Shown: positions 9,360 through 19,137, numbered from the stretch's first letter. The stretch: 64,000 bases of DNA from an uncultured Clostridia bacterium (GCA_947625195.1 CANQNK010000005.1:1-64000); one strand, 5' to 3'. The notes: generated from the sequence alone by a model not told the origin. Numbers and translations: made by a program.

Positions 9360-12300
9360 TCAGATAATAACTTCACCGTCAAATACGTTTACGGCATTTC
9401 CTGTCAGGAACACCTCTCCGTCTGAAGTGTAACGAACAGTCAGATCTCCTCCGATAAGCTTTACGGTAATATCCTCGTCTCTGCTGCAATAGCCGTTTTC
9501 ACAGGCCGCTACAACGCTTGCACACGCACCTGTTCCGCAAGCCCATGTCTCTCCGCTGCCTCTCTCCCATACCCTCATCTTGAGCGTATTCTTATCAACT
9601 ATCTGAATAAATTCTGCATTTACTCTCTCCGGGAACATAGGGTGATTTTCAAACTCAGGCCCGTATTTTTCAAGCTCAAAGGTGTCTACATTTTTAACAA
9701 ACGCAATGCAGTGTGGATTGCCCATAGAAACACAGGTTATATCCCAATCCTTATCAGCGACCTTAACGGTGCGATTCACAATCTTTTCTCCCTCAAGACT
9801 TACGGGAATCTGCTTAGGATCAAGTATCGCCTTGCCCATATCGACCTTTGCACCTACGATTTCTCCGTAATGGCGCATAAGTTCAACCTTTATGATTCCC
9901 GACAGCGTTTCAATAGTAAAATTATCCTTATCCACAAGTCCTTTGTCTCTCATAAACTTTGCGACGCACCTTATTCCGTTGCCGCACATTTTTCCTTCGC
10001 TGCCGTCAAGGTTAAACATTCTCATTTTTCCGTCTGCGACCTTTGAACGGCATATAAGTATCACGCCGTCGCCGCCGATCCCGAAGTGACGGTCTGAAAG
10101 ACGTATTGACAATCCCTCGGGATTATCTATCCTCTGGTCAAAGCAGTTAAAGTAAATGTAATCGTTTCCGCATCCGTGCATTTTTGAAAATTTGACCTTC
10201 TGCTTTTGCGTTCTCATGTCGTTAATATCAACAAGCTCAGTAGACTGTTCCGAATATTTACTCTTTATGCTTGAAACGATAGCGTTTGCCGTATCAATAG
10301 ACGTTAGACAAGGAATGTTCCTGTCCACTGTTTTTCTTCTTATCTTGACCGAGTCTCTTGAAGGCATTCTTCCCTTTGAAGAGGTGGAGATAACATAATG
10401 TATCTCTCCGCTTTCAATGAGCTTTAATGTGTTGTTTTCTCCCTCGTGGATCTTATCCACTACCTGTGCTGAAATCCCGTTTTCCTCAAGAGTTTTTGCC
10501 GTTCCTCTTGTAGCATATATCTTAAAGCCAAGATCGGCAAACTTCTTTGCGACCTCTGAAATTTCCGGCTTATCGGAATCTCTTACGGTTATAAAGACTC
10601 CGCCGTTTTTCTCAAGGGTGTAGCCCGCCGCGATAAGCCCCTTGTAAAGCGCTTCTTCAAGAGTATTTGCAAGCGCCAGAACCTCTCCCGTAGACTTCAT
10701 CTCAGGGCCTAAGTGGTTGTCTACGTCTATAAGCTTTTCAAACGAGAACACAGGAACCTTTACCGCCATATACGGAGAATGCGGATAAAGACCTGTTCCG
10801 TAGCCCATTGATTTGAGTTTTTCTCCAAGCATTGCGCGTGTTGCAAGCTCTACCATAGGAACACCCGTTACCTTTGATATATACGGAATGGTTCTTGACG
10901 AGCGGGGGTTTACCTCAATTACGTAAAGCTCTCCGTGATAGATAAGGTACTGGATATTAACAAGTCCCTTTGTTTTTAAGGAGACCGCCAGATTCTTTGA
11001 GCACTCCACGATCCTCTCTACCATTTCGTCCGGCAGATTCCATGCGGGATAAACTGCTATTGAGTCTCCCGAATGTATTCCCGCTCTCTCAACGTGTTCC
11101 ATAATTCCCGGAATGAGGATATCCTCACCGTCGCATATAGCATCAACCTCAAGCTCAGGTCCGGAAAGATATTTGTCAATAAGTATCGGATTTTCTATCT
11201 CCTGCGCAAGGATTATAGCCATATATTCTTTTATATCGTCATCGTTAAAAGCGATTATCATATTCTGACCGCCCAAAACGTATGACGGACGCATCAATAC
11301 AGGGTAGTGCAATCTGTTTGCGACCTCAAGCGCCTCTTCGGTCGTCATAACCGTAAAGCCCTGCGGACGCTTTATGCCGTGAAGCTCCAAAAGCTCATCA
11401 AAGCGCTCTCTGTCCTCAGCGGCGTCTATGCTGTCAGGCGGAGTTCCTAAAATGTTCACTCCGTTTGCCGCCATATGCTTTGTAAGCTTGATGGCCGTTT
11501 GTCCGCCGAAAGCCACAACCACTCCGTACGGTTTTTCGACATTTATTATGTTCATAACGTCTTCGTTGGTAAGCGGCTCAAAGTAAAGTCTATCCGCAGT
11601 ATCAAAGTCGGTCGAAACCGTTTCAGGGTTGTTGTTTACTATCACAACATCAAATCCCTGACGCTTGAGCGCCCAGACGCACTGAACGGAAGCATAGTCA
11701 AACTCTATTCCCTGGCCTATTCTTATAGGACCTGAGCCGAAAACGATAACCGTTTTGTTATCAGAACCTAACGTTTTTATATGATCGCTTGCCTCGTCCT
11801 CATCATCAAAGGTAGAGTAGAAATAAGGCGTCTGTGCTGCAAACTCCGCAGCACAGGTGTCAACCATTTTAAACGACGCATTTTTCGGCTTTTCTATCAC
11901 ACATCCCGAAAGATTTCTGATTACCTTGTCAAGATAACCTATTTTCTTTGCCTTAAGGTACAGTTCTTCGGTCAAAACTCCCGCCCGAAGTTCCTTCTCA
12001 ACGTCTATTATCTTTAAAAGCTTATTCAGAAACCAAGTGTCTATCTTTGTTACATCGTGTATATATTCAGGCGAAACTCCCCTGCGCAGATTTTCAAATA
12101 CTACGAAAAGCCTTTCGTCGTTGCAGCTTCCAAGCCTTTCCTTTACCTTTTCATCTGAAAGTGCCATAAGGGGCTCACTCAACAGGCTGTCGTGTCCTAT
12201 CTCTGCTCCTCTTACCGCTTTCATAACAGCCTGCTCAAAGGTAGTGCCTATTGCCATAACCTCTCCCGTGGCCTTCATCTGAGTTCCTAGCGTTCTCTTT

Positions 12301-13409
12301 GCGTAAACGAACTTGTCAAACGGCCACTTTGGAAGCTTTACTACAACATAGTCAAGCGCCGGCTCAAAGCAGGCATACGTCTTTCCTGTTACCGCATTTT
12401 TTATTTCATCAAGCGTATAGCCTATCGCGATCTTTGCCGCAACCTTTGCTATAGGATAACCGGTGGCCTTTGAAGCAAGCGCCGAAGAACGCGAAACTCT
12501 CGGGTTTACCTCAATTACCGCGTACTCAAAGCTGTCCGGGTTGAGCGCAAACTGACAGTTGCAGCCGCCCTCGACCTCAAGAGCGTCAATTATTTTAAGC
12601 GCCGCCGAACGCAGCATCTGATATTCCTTATCTGCAAGTGTTACCGTAGGCGCTATAACTATCGAATCTCCCGTATGTACTCCCACCGGGTCAAAGTTCT
12701 CCATTGAGCAGACAGTGATAACGTTTCCCTTGCTGTCTCTCATCACCTCAAACTCTATTTCCTTCCAGCCCGCAATGCACTTTTCCACAAGCACCTGCGT
12801 TATAGGGGAAAGATACAGTCCGTTTCTGGTAATGTCTCTCAGCTCCGTCTCATTGTTTACTATACCTCCGCCCGTTCCGCCGAGTGTGAATGCCGGGCGT
12901 ATTATTAACGGATAGCCTATGCCCTCTTCATTTGCAAACGCTACGGCGTCCTCAACAGTATTTACAACCTTTGATGGAATGCACGGCTGTCCTATAGACT
13001 CCATAGTATCCTTAAACATCTGTCTGTCTTCTGCCTTGTCTATTGTTTCTGGTCTTGCACCTAAAAGCTTTACGTTGTACTGATCCAAAAAGCCTTCCTT
13101 TGCAAGCTCCATAGACAGGGTAAGTCCCGTTTGTCCTCCCAGTGTGGAGAGCAGACTGTCAGGGCGCTCTTTTTTGATGATCCTCTTTACGGTTTCAAGC
13201 GTCAGCGGCTCTATGTAAATTTTATCAGCCATTGCCTTATCCGTCATAATAGTTGCCGGGTTTGAGTTTATAAGTATTACCTCAAGTCCCTCTTCCTTCA
13301 GCGCACGGCAAGCCTGAGTTCCCGCATAGTCAAACTCTGCCGCCTGCCCTATAACTATCGGTCCGGAACCGATCACAAGCACTCTTTTAAGGTCTTTATT
13401 TAAAGGCAT
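9360..13409 (-). CDS. carB-dapF: Carbamoyl phosphate synthase large subunit fused to diaminopimelate epimerase
   Basis: This 1349-residue open frame joins two full-length enzymes. Residues 1-1064 are CarB: two ATP-grasp halves, the first starting at KDLKRVLVIGSGPIVIGQA and the second near NKTVIVFGSGPIRIGQG, then the MGS-like allosteric domain ending near ELVDIND. From residue 1065 (ATG at 10217) a complete 285-residue DapF follows, with both catalytic cysteines in MCGNGIRC (about residue 1142) and WACGTGACAS (about residue 1291). No stop, frameshift or convincing ribosome site lies at the junction. CarB makes carbamoyl phosphate for arginine and pyrimidines with CarA; DapF converts LL- to meso-diaminopimelate, the product of neighbouring dapL being its substrate. 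The start at 13409 is chosen for the AAGGAAA site; an in-frame TTG lies 21 bases upstream. An internal start at 10217 giving free DapF remains possible. Confidence 0.93.
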   Translation of the reverse strand: MPLNKDLKRVLVIGSGPIVIGQAAEFDYAGTQACRALKEEGLEVILINSNPATIMTDKAMADKIYIEPLTLETVKRIIKKERPDSLLSTLGGQTGLTLSMELAKEGFLDQYNVKLLGARPETIDKAEDRQMFKDTMESIGQPCIPSKVVNTVEDAVAFANEEGIGYPLIIRPAFTLGGTGGGIVNNETELRDITRNGLYLSPITQVLVEKCIAGWKEIEFEVMRDSKGNVITVCSMENFDPVGVHTGDSIVIAPTVTLADKEYQMLRSAALKIIDALEVEGGCNCQFALNPDSFEYAVIEVNPRVSRSSALASKATGYPIAKVAAKIAIGYTLDEIKNAVTGKTYACFEPALDYVVVKLPKWPFDKFVYAKRTLGTQMKATGEVMAIGTTFEQAVMKAVRGAEIGHDSLLSEPLMALSDEKVKERLGSCNDERLFVVFENLRRGVSPEYIHDVTKIDTWFLNKLLKIIDVEKELRAGVLTEELYLKAKKIGYLDKVIRNLSGCVIEKPKNASFKMVDTCAAEFAAQTPYFYSTFDDEDEASDHIKTLGSDNKTVIVFGSGPIRIGQGIEFDYASVQCVWALKRQGFDVVIVNNNPETVSTDFDTADRLYFEPLTNEDVMNIINVEKPYGVVVAFGGQTAIKLTKHMAANGVNILGTPPDSIDAAEDRERFDELLELHGIKRPQGFTVMTTEEALEVANRLHYPVLMRPSYVLGGQNMIIAFNDDDIKEYMAIILAQEIENPILIDKYLSGPELEVDAICDGEDILIPGIMEHVERAGIHSGDSIAVYPAWNLPDEMVERIVECSKNLAVSLKTKGLVNIQYLIYHGELYVIEVNPRSSRTIPYISKVTGVPMVELATRAMLGEKLKSMGYGTGLYPHSPYMAVKVPVFSFEKLIDVDNHLGPEMKSTGEVLALANTLEEALYKGLIAAGYTLEKNGGVFITVRDSDKPEISEVAKKFADLGFKIYATRGTAKTLEENGISAQVVDKIHEGENNTLKLIESGEIHYVISTSSKGRMPSRDSVKIRRKTVDRNIPCLTSIDTANAIVSSIKSKYSEQSTELVDINDMRTQKQKVKFSKMHGCGNDYIYFNCFDQRIDNPEGLSIRLSDRHFGIGGDGVILICRSKVADGKMRMFNLDGSEGKMCGNGIRCVAKFMRDKGLVDKDNFTIETLSGIIKVELMRHYGEIVGAKVDMGKAILDPKQIPVSLEGEKIVNRTVKVADKDWDITCVSMGNPHCIAFVKNVDTFELEKYGPEFENHPMFPERVNAEFIQIVDKNTLKMRVWERGSGETWACGTGACASVVAACENGYCSRDEDITVKLIGGDLTVRYTSDGEVFLTGNAVNVFDGEVII

Positions 13410-13446
13410 AATCCATTTCCTTTCTGACAAAAATTTCCAGTACTAA

Positions 13447-14523
13447 TTACTTATTTGCGTCTATCATATCCATAAATTTATCAAACAGAAATCCAGTATC
13501 AAGCGGCCCCCCACAAGCCTCAGGGTGAAACTGCACCGAAAACGCCGGCATATATTCGTATTCTACCCCCTCGCAGGTTCCGTCGTTTGCGTTAAAAAAG
13601 CTCTCGGTCGCACCGTCAGGAAGCGTATCGGAAACTACCGCATAGCCGTGATTCTGGCTGGTTATATAAACCCTTCCCGTATCCTTATATGACGCCGGCT
13701 GGTTAGCTCCTCTGTGTCCGTACTTAAGCTTTTCTGTCTTTGCCCCCTGAGAAAGCGCTAACAGCTGATGACCAAGACAAATCCCGAATATAGGAATGTT
13801 AAAACCGCACATAATTTTAAGTTCATTTATTATCTCGGTGTTTTCAGCGGGATCTCCCGGTCCGTTTGAAAGCATTATACCGTCCGGAGAAAGCTCTTTT
13901 ACTCTGCTTGCAGGCGTTAAAGCCGGAAGCACCGTTACCTCGCACCCTCTTTTCTGAAGCTCACGGCAGATATTCGCCTTAGCGCCGTAATCCATAAGGC
14001 ACACTTTGCGCTTTATCTCCCCCTCGGCAGGCATGACCGTTTCCTCCTTGCAGGTAGTGTTCTCAACTGCGTTTAATATACGATAGTTTTTTAGCTCGGT
14101 CATACCGAAGTCTGTCGTTCCCTCCATAACTATTTTTCCGTTCATAACTCCTGATTCACGCACGATCTTCGTGAGGGCTCTTGTGTCTATTCCGTATAGT
14201 CCGACAATTCCCGACTGCTTTAAAAAAGTGTCAAGATCTCCCTCACAACGAAAGTTTGAAGGTTCCTGACACCAATCTCTTACAATATATCCTTTTACAT
14301 ACGGACGAGCGCTTTCAAAATCGGAAGGAATAACTCCGTAATTTCCGATAAGAGGAAATGTCTGAACAACGATCTGCCCGTAATAACTCGGGTCTGTCAA
14401 GGTCTCCAAATAACCGGTCATTGCTGTTGTGAAAACAATTTCTCCAACAGTTTCTCCGGTTTTTCCAAAGCTTTTACCCTCGAAAATAGTCCCGTTTTCA
14501 AGTATCAAGTACGCTTTCTGCAC
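13447..14523 (-). CDS. carA: Carbamoyl phosphate synthase small subunit
   Basis: The 358-residue glutamine amidotransferase subunit supplies ammonia to CarB. The N-terminal half has the CarA pattern (FTTAMTGYLETLTDPSY), and the class I amidotransferase domain has the nucleophile motif FGICLGHQLLALSQGAK and the downstream FHPEACGGP. The start is a GTG at 14523 behind AGGGG. It is the first gene of carA / carB-dapF / dapL, with a 37-base gap to the fusion gene and its own promoter upstream. Confidence 0.96.
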   Translation of the reverse strand: MQKAYLILENGTIFEGKSFGKTGETVGEIVFTTAMTGYLETLTDPSYYGQIVVQTFPLIGNYGVIPSDFESARPYVKGYIVRDWCQEPSNFRCEGDLDTFLKQSGIVGLYGIDTRALTKIVRESGVMNGKIVMEGTTDFGMTELKNYRILNAVENTTCKEETVMPAEGEIKRKVCLMDYGAKANICRELQKRGCEVTVLPALTPASRVKELSPDGIMLSNGPGDPAENTEIINELKIMCGFNIPIFGICLGHQLLALSQGAKTEKLKYGHRGANQPASYKDTGRVYITSQNHGYAVVSDTLPDGATESFFNANDGTCEGVEYEYMPAFSVQFHPEACGGPLDTGFLFDKFMDMIDANK

Positions 14524-14578
14524 AAGAAAATCCCCTTTCCTTAAACTATAAATAATTATGTGTGATGTTATCTCATTT

Positions 14579-14607
14579 ATTATACAACAATTTTTTTCGT
14601 TTGTCTG
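14579..14607 (-). promoter_or_regulatory. Promoter of the carA operon
   Basis: On the minus strand CAGACA (14602-14607), a 17-base spacer and a perfect TATAAT (14579-14584) lie about 55 bases upstream of carA. This separates the car-dap operon from the nitrogen operon before it. Confidence 0.6.
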
Positions 14608-14618
14608 TAAAAAATCTG

Positions 14619-15188
14619 TTAATTTTCATACGTCTTAATAATCTGTGCTGCAATCTGATATTTTGTAACTCTTTTGTCCATTGCCTGCTTCTCTATATAT
14701 CTGTGCGCCTGAGCCTCGCTGTAGCTTAAATACTGCATAAGCGCAAACTTTGCTCTGTTTATAACCCTCATTTCCTCTATCTTTTTCTGAAGCTTGTTAT
14801 TTTCCTGCTTAAGGCCTAAAAGCCGATTTCTTGTGGCGCTTATACATCTGAGCGACTGCGCAAATAGCAGTCTGTTTACAGGTTTTGAAACGCTTAACGC
14901 ACCTATCGACTCAAGCTTTGCGCTTACATCATCAAAGTGATCCGCTTTTACGATCATAAGGCAGCTTGAAAGGGAATCTCGGACTACTATTTCGGCAAGC
15001 TCATAGCCGAATTCATCGGAAAGAGGTGCGTTAATAAGGACAAGATCGTATTCGTTTTTTGCAAGCGCACGTTTCGCGTCCGTGCCACTTTTTGACATTG
15101 ATACGCTCATATGCCCAAGCTCTCTTAGCAAAGGAACCAGAGCATCCGCCGCCTTTTCATTGCTGGATACTATCAAAACGCTTTCCAA
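14619..15188 (-). CDS. ANTAR-domain response regulator (RNA-binding antiterminator)
   Basis: The 189-residue product has a receiver-like N-terminal half (about 1-120) and, after a coiled-coil linker around LKQENNKLQKKIEEM, a C-terminal ANTAR domain with the conserved alanine- and aromatic-rich helices (INRAKFALMQYLSYSEAQA, then HRYIEKQAMD). ANTAR proteins bind paired RNA hairpins with hexanucleotide loops and prevent formation of terminators. Here the gene is the last in the glutamate synthase-glutamine synthetase operon, so nitrogen genes are the likely targets. The receiver may be degenerate: the usual Asp could not be assigned with certainty. The start is TTG at 15188, fixed by a strong GGGAGG site. 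Confidence 0.9.
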   Translation of the reverse strand: MESVLIVSSNEKAADALVPLLRELGHMSVSMSKSGTDAKRALAKNEYDLVLINAPLSDEFGYELAEIVVRDSLSSCLMIVKADHFDDVSAKLESIGALSVSKPVNRLLFAQSLRCISATRNRLLGLKQENNKLQKKIEEMRVINRAKFALMQYLSYSEAQAHRYIEKQAMDKRVTKYQIAAQIIKTYEN

Positions 15189-15285
15189 TTCGCACCACCT
15201 CCCCGATATAAATTATTTTTGCTTTCTAATTGTCCCTGATCAAACGCTTTCGTCAAAGACATAAAGACATCTCATACAAGTAAAA

Positions 15286-16602
15286 TCAGAGCGTATAAAA
15301 ATAATTCTCCGTTTCAAAAATCTCTTTATCCTTAGCTTCGTCATACTTTTGCTGCTGTTCAGAGCCTATATCAACATACGCGTCAATCACCCTTTTGTCA
15401 AGATAGCTGCCTATAAATCTGCTTTCGGCCGCAAGCTTTCCCGCTTGATATAAATCCTCAGGGAATTTATCAAGCTTAACTAAGCTATGATTTCCCGACT
15501 TCTGAATATCCACGTTAACAGGGCGCATAAGCTCCTCATTGTTTTCAATTCCCTCCACGCACGCGTAAATTATAAGCGCAAGCACAATGTACGGATTGCA
15601 GGCGCAGTCAGGTGAGCGAAGAACTATTTTTGCGGATCCGTCTGCCGATACGGGGACACGTATAAGCTGAGCCAGATTTTTAGTGCTCCACGAAATATGC
15701 TCAGGCACTTTGAACGCTCCGAAGCGCTTATAGCTGTTGACAGTCGGGTTTGCAAAAACGGTCATATCCTTTATTCTGTTTAGAATTCCGGCGATCATGT
15801 TTGCCTGAAAACGGTTTTTCTCAGGCGCAAAGCTTTTAAAAATATTGCTGCGGTTTTTATATGCTTTTATACTTATGTGAAGTCCGCTGCCCTGTTTGTC
15901 GTCAAACGGTTTTGGCATAAACGTAGCATACAAGCCGTTTGTATCTGAAATGTTTTTTACAACCGACTTGAAGGTTATAAAGTTGTCCGCCGCTTTAAGC
16001 GGAGGCGAAAACTGAAAGTCTATCTCATTGTGTCCTGGTCCGCCCTCATGTCGTGATGAGTCGGGAGAAAAATCCATCTGCTCTAACGCAAGGCATATTT
16101 CGCGGCGTATGTTTTCTCCTCTGTCACGAGGAGCCGCATCCATGTATCCCGCATTATCATGAGGAATTTTCGTAGGGTTGCCCTCGTCATCGCACTTGAA
16201 CAGATAGAATTCGCAGGAGGTTTGAAACTCAAAGGTGATTCCTTTCTTTGCGGCGTAATCCACCGCGGTTTTTAATATATCCCGTGAGCAGGCGGCGAAT
16301 TTGCTTTTATCTGCATTTTTTATGTCGCAGATAAGTCTTGCAACGCCCCCGTGGTGAGGCCTCCACGGCAGGATCGAAAGCGTGGAAGCGTCCGGCAGCA
16401 AAAGAAGATCGTCCTGAGCGCACAAAAGCCCCCTCTGATAAGAAGCGTCTATCGAAAAGCCCTCTGCAAACGCTTTTGCAAGCTCTGAGCTGTTTAACGA
16501 GATATTTCTCTGAAAGCCGAAAATATCCGAAAACTGAAGCTTTACAAACTTAACGTCGTTTTCCTCAACGTACTGAAGCACATCCGTTTCTGTATAAATC
16601 AT
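15286..16602 (-). CDS. glnA: Type I glutamine synthetase family protein
   Basis: The 438-residue enzyme has class I motifs: the beta-grasp N-terminus (VKFVKLQFSDIFG), the catalytic GPGHNEIDFQF, FMPKPFDDKQGSGLH, NSYKRFGAFKVPE and the C-terminal LRSPDCACNPY. It joins glutamate and ammonia to form glutamine. The C-terminus does not show the usual adenylylation-site region (NLYDLPPE), so regulation by adenylylation is unlikely. It sits between the glutamate synthase pieces and the ANTAR gene, preceded by its own terminator-like hairpin. Since a type III enzyme is also present nearby, this copy may be specialised. A GGAGG site supports the start. Confidence 0.92.
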   Translation of the reverse strand: MIYTETDVLQYVEENDVKFVKLQFSDIFGFQRNISLNSSELAKAFAEGFSIDASYQRGLLCAQDDLLLLPDASTLSILPWRPHHGGVARLICDIKNADKSKFAACSRDILKTAVDYAAKKGITFEFQTSCEFYLFKCDDEGNPTKIPHDNAGYMDAAPRDRGENIRREICLALEQMDFSPDSSRHEGGPGHNEIDFQFSPPLKAADNFITFKSVVKNISDTNGLYATFMPKPFDDKQGSGLHISIKAYKNRSNIFKSFAPEKNRFQANMIAGILNRIKDMTVFANPTVNSYKRFGAFKVPEHISWSTKNLAQLIRVPVSADGSAKIVLRSPDCACNPYIVLALIIYACVEGIENNEELMRPVNVDIQKSGNHSLVKLDKFPEDLYQAGKLAAESRFIGSYLDKRVIDAYVDIGSEQQQKYDEAKDKEIFETENYFYTL

Positions 16603-16620
16603 ACTAACCTCCTATACTTA

Positions 16621-16654
16621 AAAATAAGGGGAGTGATTAAAAAACCAATCCCCT
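16621..16654 (-). terminator. Intra-operon terminator/attenuator ahead of glnA
   Basis: On the minus strand GGGGATTGG pairs with TCACTCCCC around a T-rich loop (one mismatch) and is followed by TTATTTTT. It lies between the GXGXG gene stop and the glnA ribosome site, so it could end most transcripts from the glutamate synthase genes or be subject to antitermination. Confidence 0.75.
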
Positions 16655-16707
16655 GTATTTTAGATACATATGATGGCAAAATTTTGGTCAATACTATTTT
16701 ACCATAT

Positions 16708-17430
16708 TTAATTCGCCGTGTAAAGCCGTTTGTAAGGATTTTTTGTGTCAGGAGTCAAAACATAGAATTTTGAGTTCAACACATCCTGCTTTTTCACCTT
16801 GAACTTTCTGCAAAATGAAGTGATATAACCGCTAATCTGTGCCAAATCCTCGGCCGTCGCCTCCTCTGCCTTAACCTGCTTTGGAAGGTCATACGGCAGT
16901 TTATCGGTTCGTAAGTATATCCTTCCGCCGTGCATCCCCGTTCCGCAGAAATTGCCTACAATGCTTTCTCCTTCATAACCAAGTCCTAAAACGATTATAT
17001 ATCCGCCTGCCTGGTATTCGCCAAGAAAGCTTCCTGCTTTTCCTCCGATAATGAGCGCAGGGGTTTTATCCATATAGCTTTTCATATGTATTCCCGCACG
17101 GTAACCGGCGCTGTCGCGAACATAGATTGCTCCGCCTCTCATCGCGTATCCCGTGGCGTCTCCTGAGGAACCGTAAATCGTTATTACGCCGTCGTTCATC
17201 GTATCTCCCGTTGCGTCCTGAGCGTTTCCGTTAACGGTTATGTTACATCCGTCAAGATAAGCGCCAAGCGCATTTCCCGGGGTGCCGTTTATCGTTACAT
17301 CCGTGCCTTTTCTGCCTGCGGCGATATACCTCTGGCCGAGGCAGTTAACTATCGTCACCGGCTCCTTTTTGCAAGCCTTTATCTTTTTGTTAAGCAACTG
17401 AAAATGCATTTCTCCCGCTGATATCTTCAT
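16708..17430 (-). CDS. Glutamate synthase GXGXG (alpha-subunit C-terminal) domain protein
   Basis: The 240-residue protein corresponds to the right-handed beta-helix domain found at the C-terminus of bacterial GltB. Repeating turns with GNALGAYLDGCNITVNGNAQ and GDATGYAMRGG show the GXGXG pattern. In split (archaeal-type) glutamate synthase this domain is a separate structural subunit. It is the fifth glutamate synthase gene of the operon, 15 bases after the FAD-dependent oxidoreductase gene, and GGAG precedes the ATG. Confidence 0.93.
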   Translation of the reverse strand: MKISAGEMHFQLLNKKIKACKKEPVTIVNCLGQRYIAAGRKGTDVTINGTPGNALGAYLDGCNITVNGNAQDATGDTMNDGVITIYGSSGDATGYAMRGGAIYVRDSAGYRAGIHMKSYMDKTPALIIGGKAGSFLGEYQAGGYIIVLGLGYEGESIVGNFCGTGMHGGRIYLRTDKLPYDLPKQVKAEEATAEDLAQISGYITSFCRKFKVKKQDVLNSKFYVLTPDTKNPYKRLYTAN

Positions 17431-17445
17431 ATTTTCCCCATCTCC

Positions 17446-18672
17446 TTATTTCGCCAGAAATTCGCTTCTCTTCTTCTTTGAAAAAGCCATAAGCTGCGGC
17501 TTTTCTTTTATAAGCTCAAAATCGATAGTAGTAAGGTCTGTCTTGTTTTTTATAAGGCTAGTATAAATTCCGGCTCTCATAACATCGCCTATCATTATAA
17601 AGCCCATCAGTCGGTTGTCCTTATAAAACAGCTTTTTATAGTTTTCTCCGTCAAGCGCTTCATAGGTCTGACCTACATAGTCCCCTGCTGTTATCATATG
17701 ATATCCGAAAAAGCCTATCGCGTTCATCGGAATGGCGTTTTCGTAAAGCTTTGTGCCGCCCGCCATATTTATTCCCGCAGTTTCTCCCTGCATATAAGCA
17801 TTCGGCAGAAGCGCCATAACCTTCATATCTCCCGTTGCACAGTCGGCTGACTCTGTACAGTCGCCGGCAGCGTAGATATCCTTTATTGATGTTTCGCACT
17901 TGTTATTCGTAATTATCGCTCTGTGGCATTTTCCGTCTATGTCCTTTACAAGGGAAATATTCGGACGAACGCCCACAGCAATTACCACTACATCAAAATC
18001 AACGGTCTTTTTGCTTTTAAGCACCACCTTATCCTTTTCAAACTTTTCTACGCTGTCCTTAAGGTGAAATTTAACTCCCTTTGACTCAAGAAATTTCTTT
18101 ACAAGGTCAGAGCCCGTTTCATCGAGAATAGAAGGTAAAATTCTGTCCGCAAGGTCAACTACGTCAACCGTTGCCACCTTGTCTAATATTCCCTCAACGC
18201 ATTTAAGTCCGATAAGTCCCGCTCCGACAACCAGCGCCTTGGTATCCTTTTTAAGTGTCTTGTCAAGAGCTTTTGCATCGTCAAGAGTCATAAAGCTGAA
18301 TCTGTTTTTTACGTTCTCCAAGCCTTCCATAGGAGGCACAAACGGGTTAGATCCCGTAGCTACCAAAAGCTTTTCATACTGTATTTTTTCTCCGCTTTTA
18401 AGCGTTACGGTCTTTTGCTTTTTGTCTATCTCGGTTACGGTTTCGCCGAGCCTTTTTGTAACCTTATTTTTTTTGTAAAAGTCGTTCGGGCGATACTTCA
18501 TCCTCTGCTCGTCGGTTTTTCCGTATAAAAGATACGAAATAAGCGGTCTTGAATATGTGTGGTGCGGCTCTGACGCTATAAGGGTGATCTCTCCCTTTTG
18601 ATCCACCTGTCTTATTCCCTCAACGCAGCCTATCGCCGCAGCAGAGTTTCCTATAATAACATACTTTGACAT
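17446..18672 (-). CDS. FAD/NAD(P)-dependent oxidoreductase of the glutamate synthase operon
   Basis: The 408-residue flavoprotein has an N-terminal Rossmann-type FAD site (MSKYVIIGNSAAAIGC), a second nucleotide site (ALVVGAGLIGLKCVEG) and a C-terminal FAD motif (DIYAAGDCTES). It belongs to the NADH-rubredoxin or nitrite reductase-type family and probably delivers electrons through the adjacent ferredoxin to the glutamate synthase core. The ATG at 18672 is preferred over upstream starts because GGGGGCGG lies 5' of it and it avoids overlap with the ferredoxin gene. Confidence 0.9.
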   Translation of the reverse strand: MSKYVIIGNSAAAIGCVEGIRQVDQKGEITLIASEPHHTYSRPLISYLLYGKTDEQRMKYRPNDFYKKNKVTKRLGETVTEIDKKQKTVTLKSGEKIQYEKLLVATGSNPFVPPMEGLENVKNRFSFMTLDDAKALDKTLKKDTKALVVGAGLIGLKCVEGILDKVATVDVVDLADRILPSILDETGSDLVKKFLESKGVKFHLKDSVEKFEKDKVVLKSKKTVDFDVVVIAVGVRPNISLVKDIDGKCHRAIITNNKCETSIKDIYAAGDCTESADCATGDMKVMALLPNAYMQGETAGINMAGGTKLYENAIPMNAIGFFGYHMITAGDYVGQTYEALDGENYKKLFYKDNRLMGFIMIGDVMRAGIYTSLIKNKTDLTTIDFELIKEKPQLMAFSKKKRSEFLAK

Positions 18673-18688
18673 ACTTTTCCGCCCCCTA

Positions 18689-19117
18689 TTACTTTTCCTC
18701 AAAAACTATCGCCTTATTAGGGCAGCCTGCAACACAGGCGGGCGTTCCCGAGGAGTTATTCATACAAAGCTCACACTTCTGAATAGCACCTGTTTCAGAC
18801 GGAACAATAGCTCCGTACGGACAGGTCAGAATACAGGTATAACAGCCCACGCACTTGTCCTTGTCTATCTGTATAACGCCGTCGTTTACGGACAAAGCAC
18901 CCGTAATACAGCTCTTTGTGCACAAAGGCTCCTCGCAGTGTCGGCATGAAACCGCAAACGAGATCCCGCCTCTCTCCTCAATCCGTATCCTCGGATTTAT
19001 CGTGACATTCTTAAGCGCCTTTACCATGCTGTCCTTTCCGGAGTTTGCAAATGCACAGTAATATTCGCAAAGGTGACACCCAAGACACCACTTTTCATTT
19101 ACATAAATACGCTTCAT
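18689..19117 (-). CDS. Four-cluster-type 4Fe-4S ferredoxin subunit
   Basis: The 142-residue protein carries several iron-sulfur cysteine groups: CLGCHLCEYYC, CRHCEEPLCTKSC, CVGCYTCILTCP and CELC followed by CVAGCP. This resembles HycB-like electron transfer subunits. Its position between the flavoprotein and the FMN-binding core suggests it passes electrons between them. A strong GGGAGGGG site precedes the ATG at 19117, with 20 bases to the upstream gene. Confidence 0.92.
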   Translation of the reverse strand: MKRIYVNEKWCLGCHLCEYYCAFANSGKDSMVKALKNVTINPRIRIEERGGISFAVSCRHCEEPLCTKSCITGALSVNDGVIQIDKDKCVGCYTCILTCPYGAIVPSETGAIQKCELCMNNSSGTPACVAGCPNKAIVFEEK

Positions 19118-19137
19118 CAGCCTTCCCCTCCCTTGAA

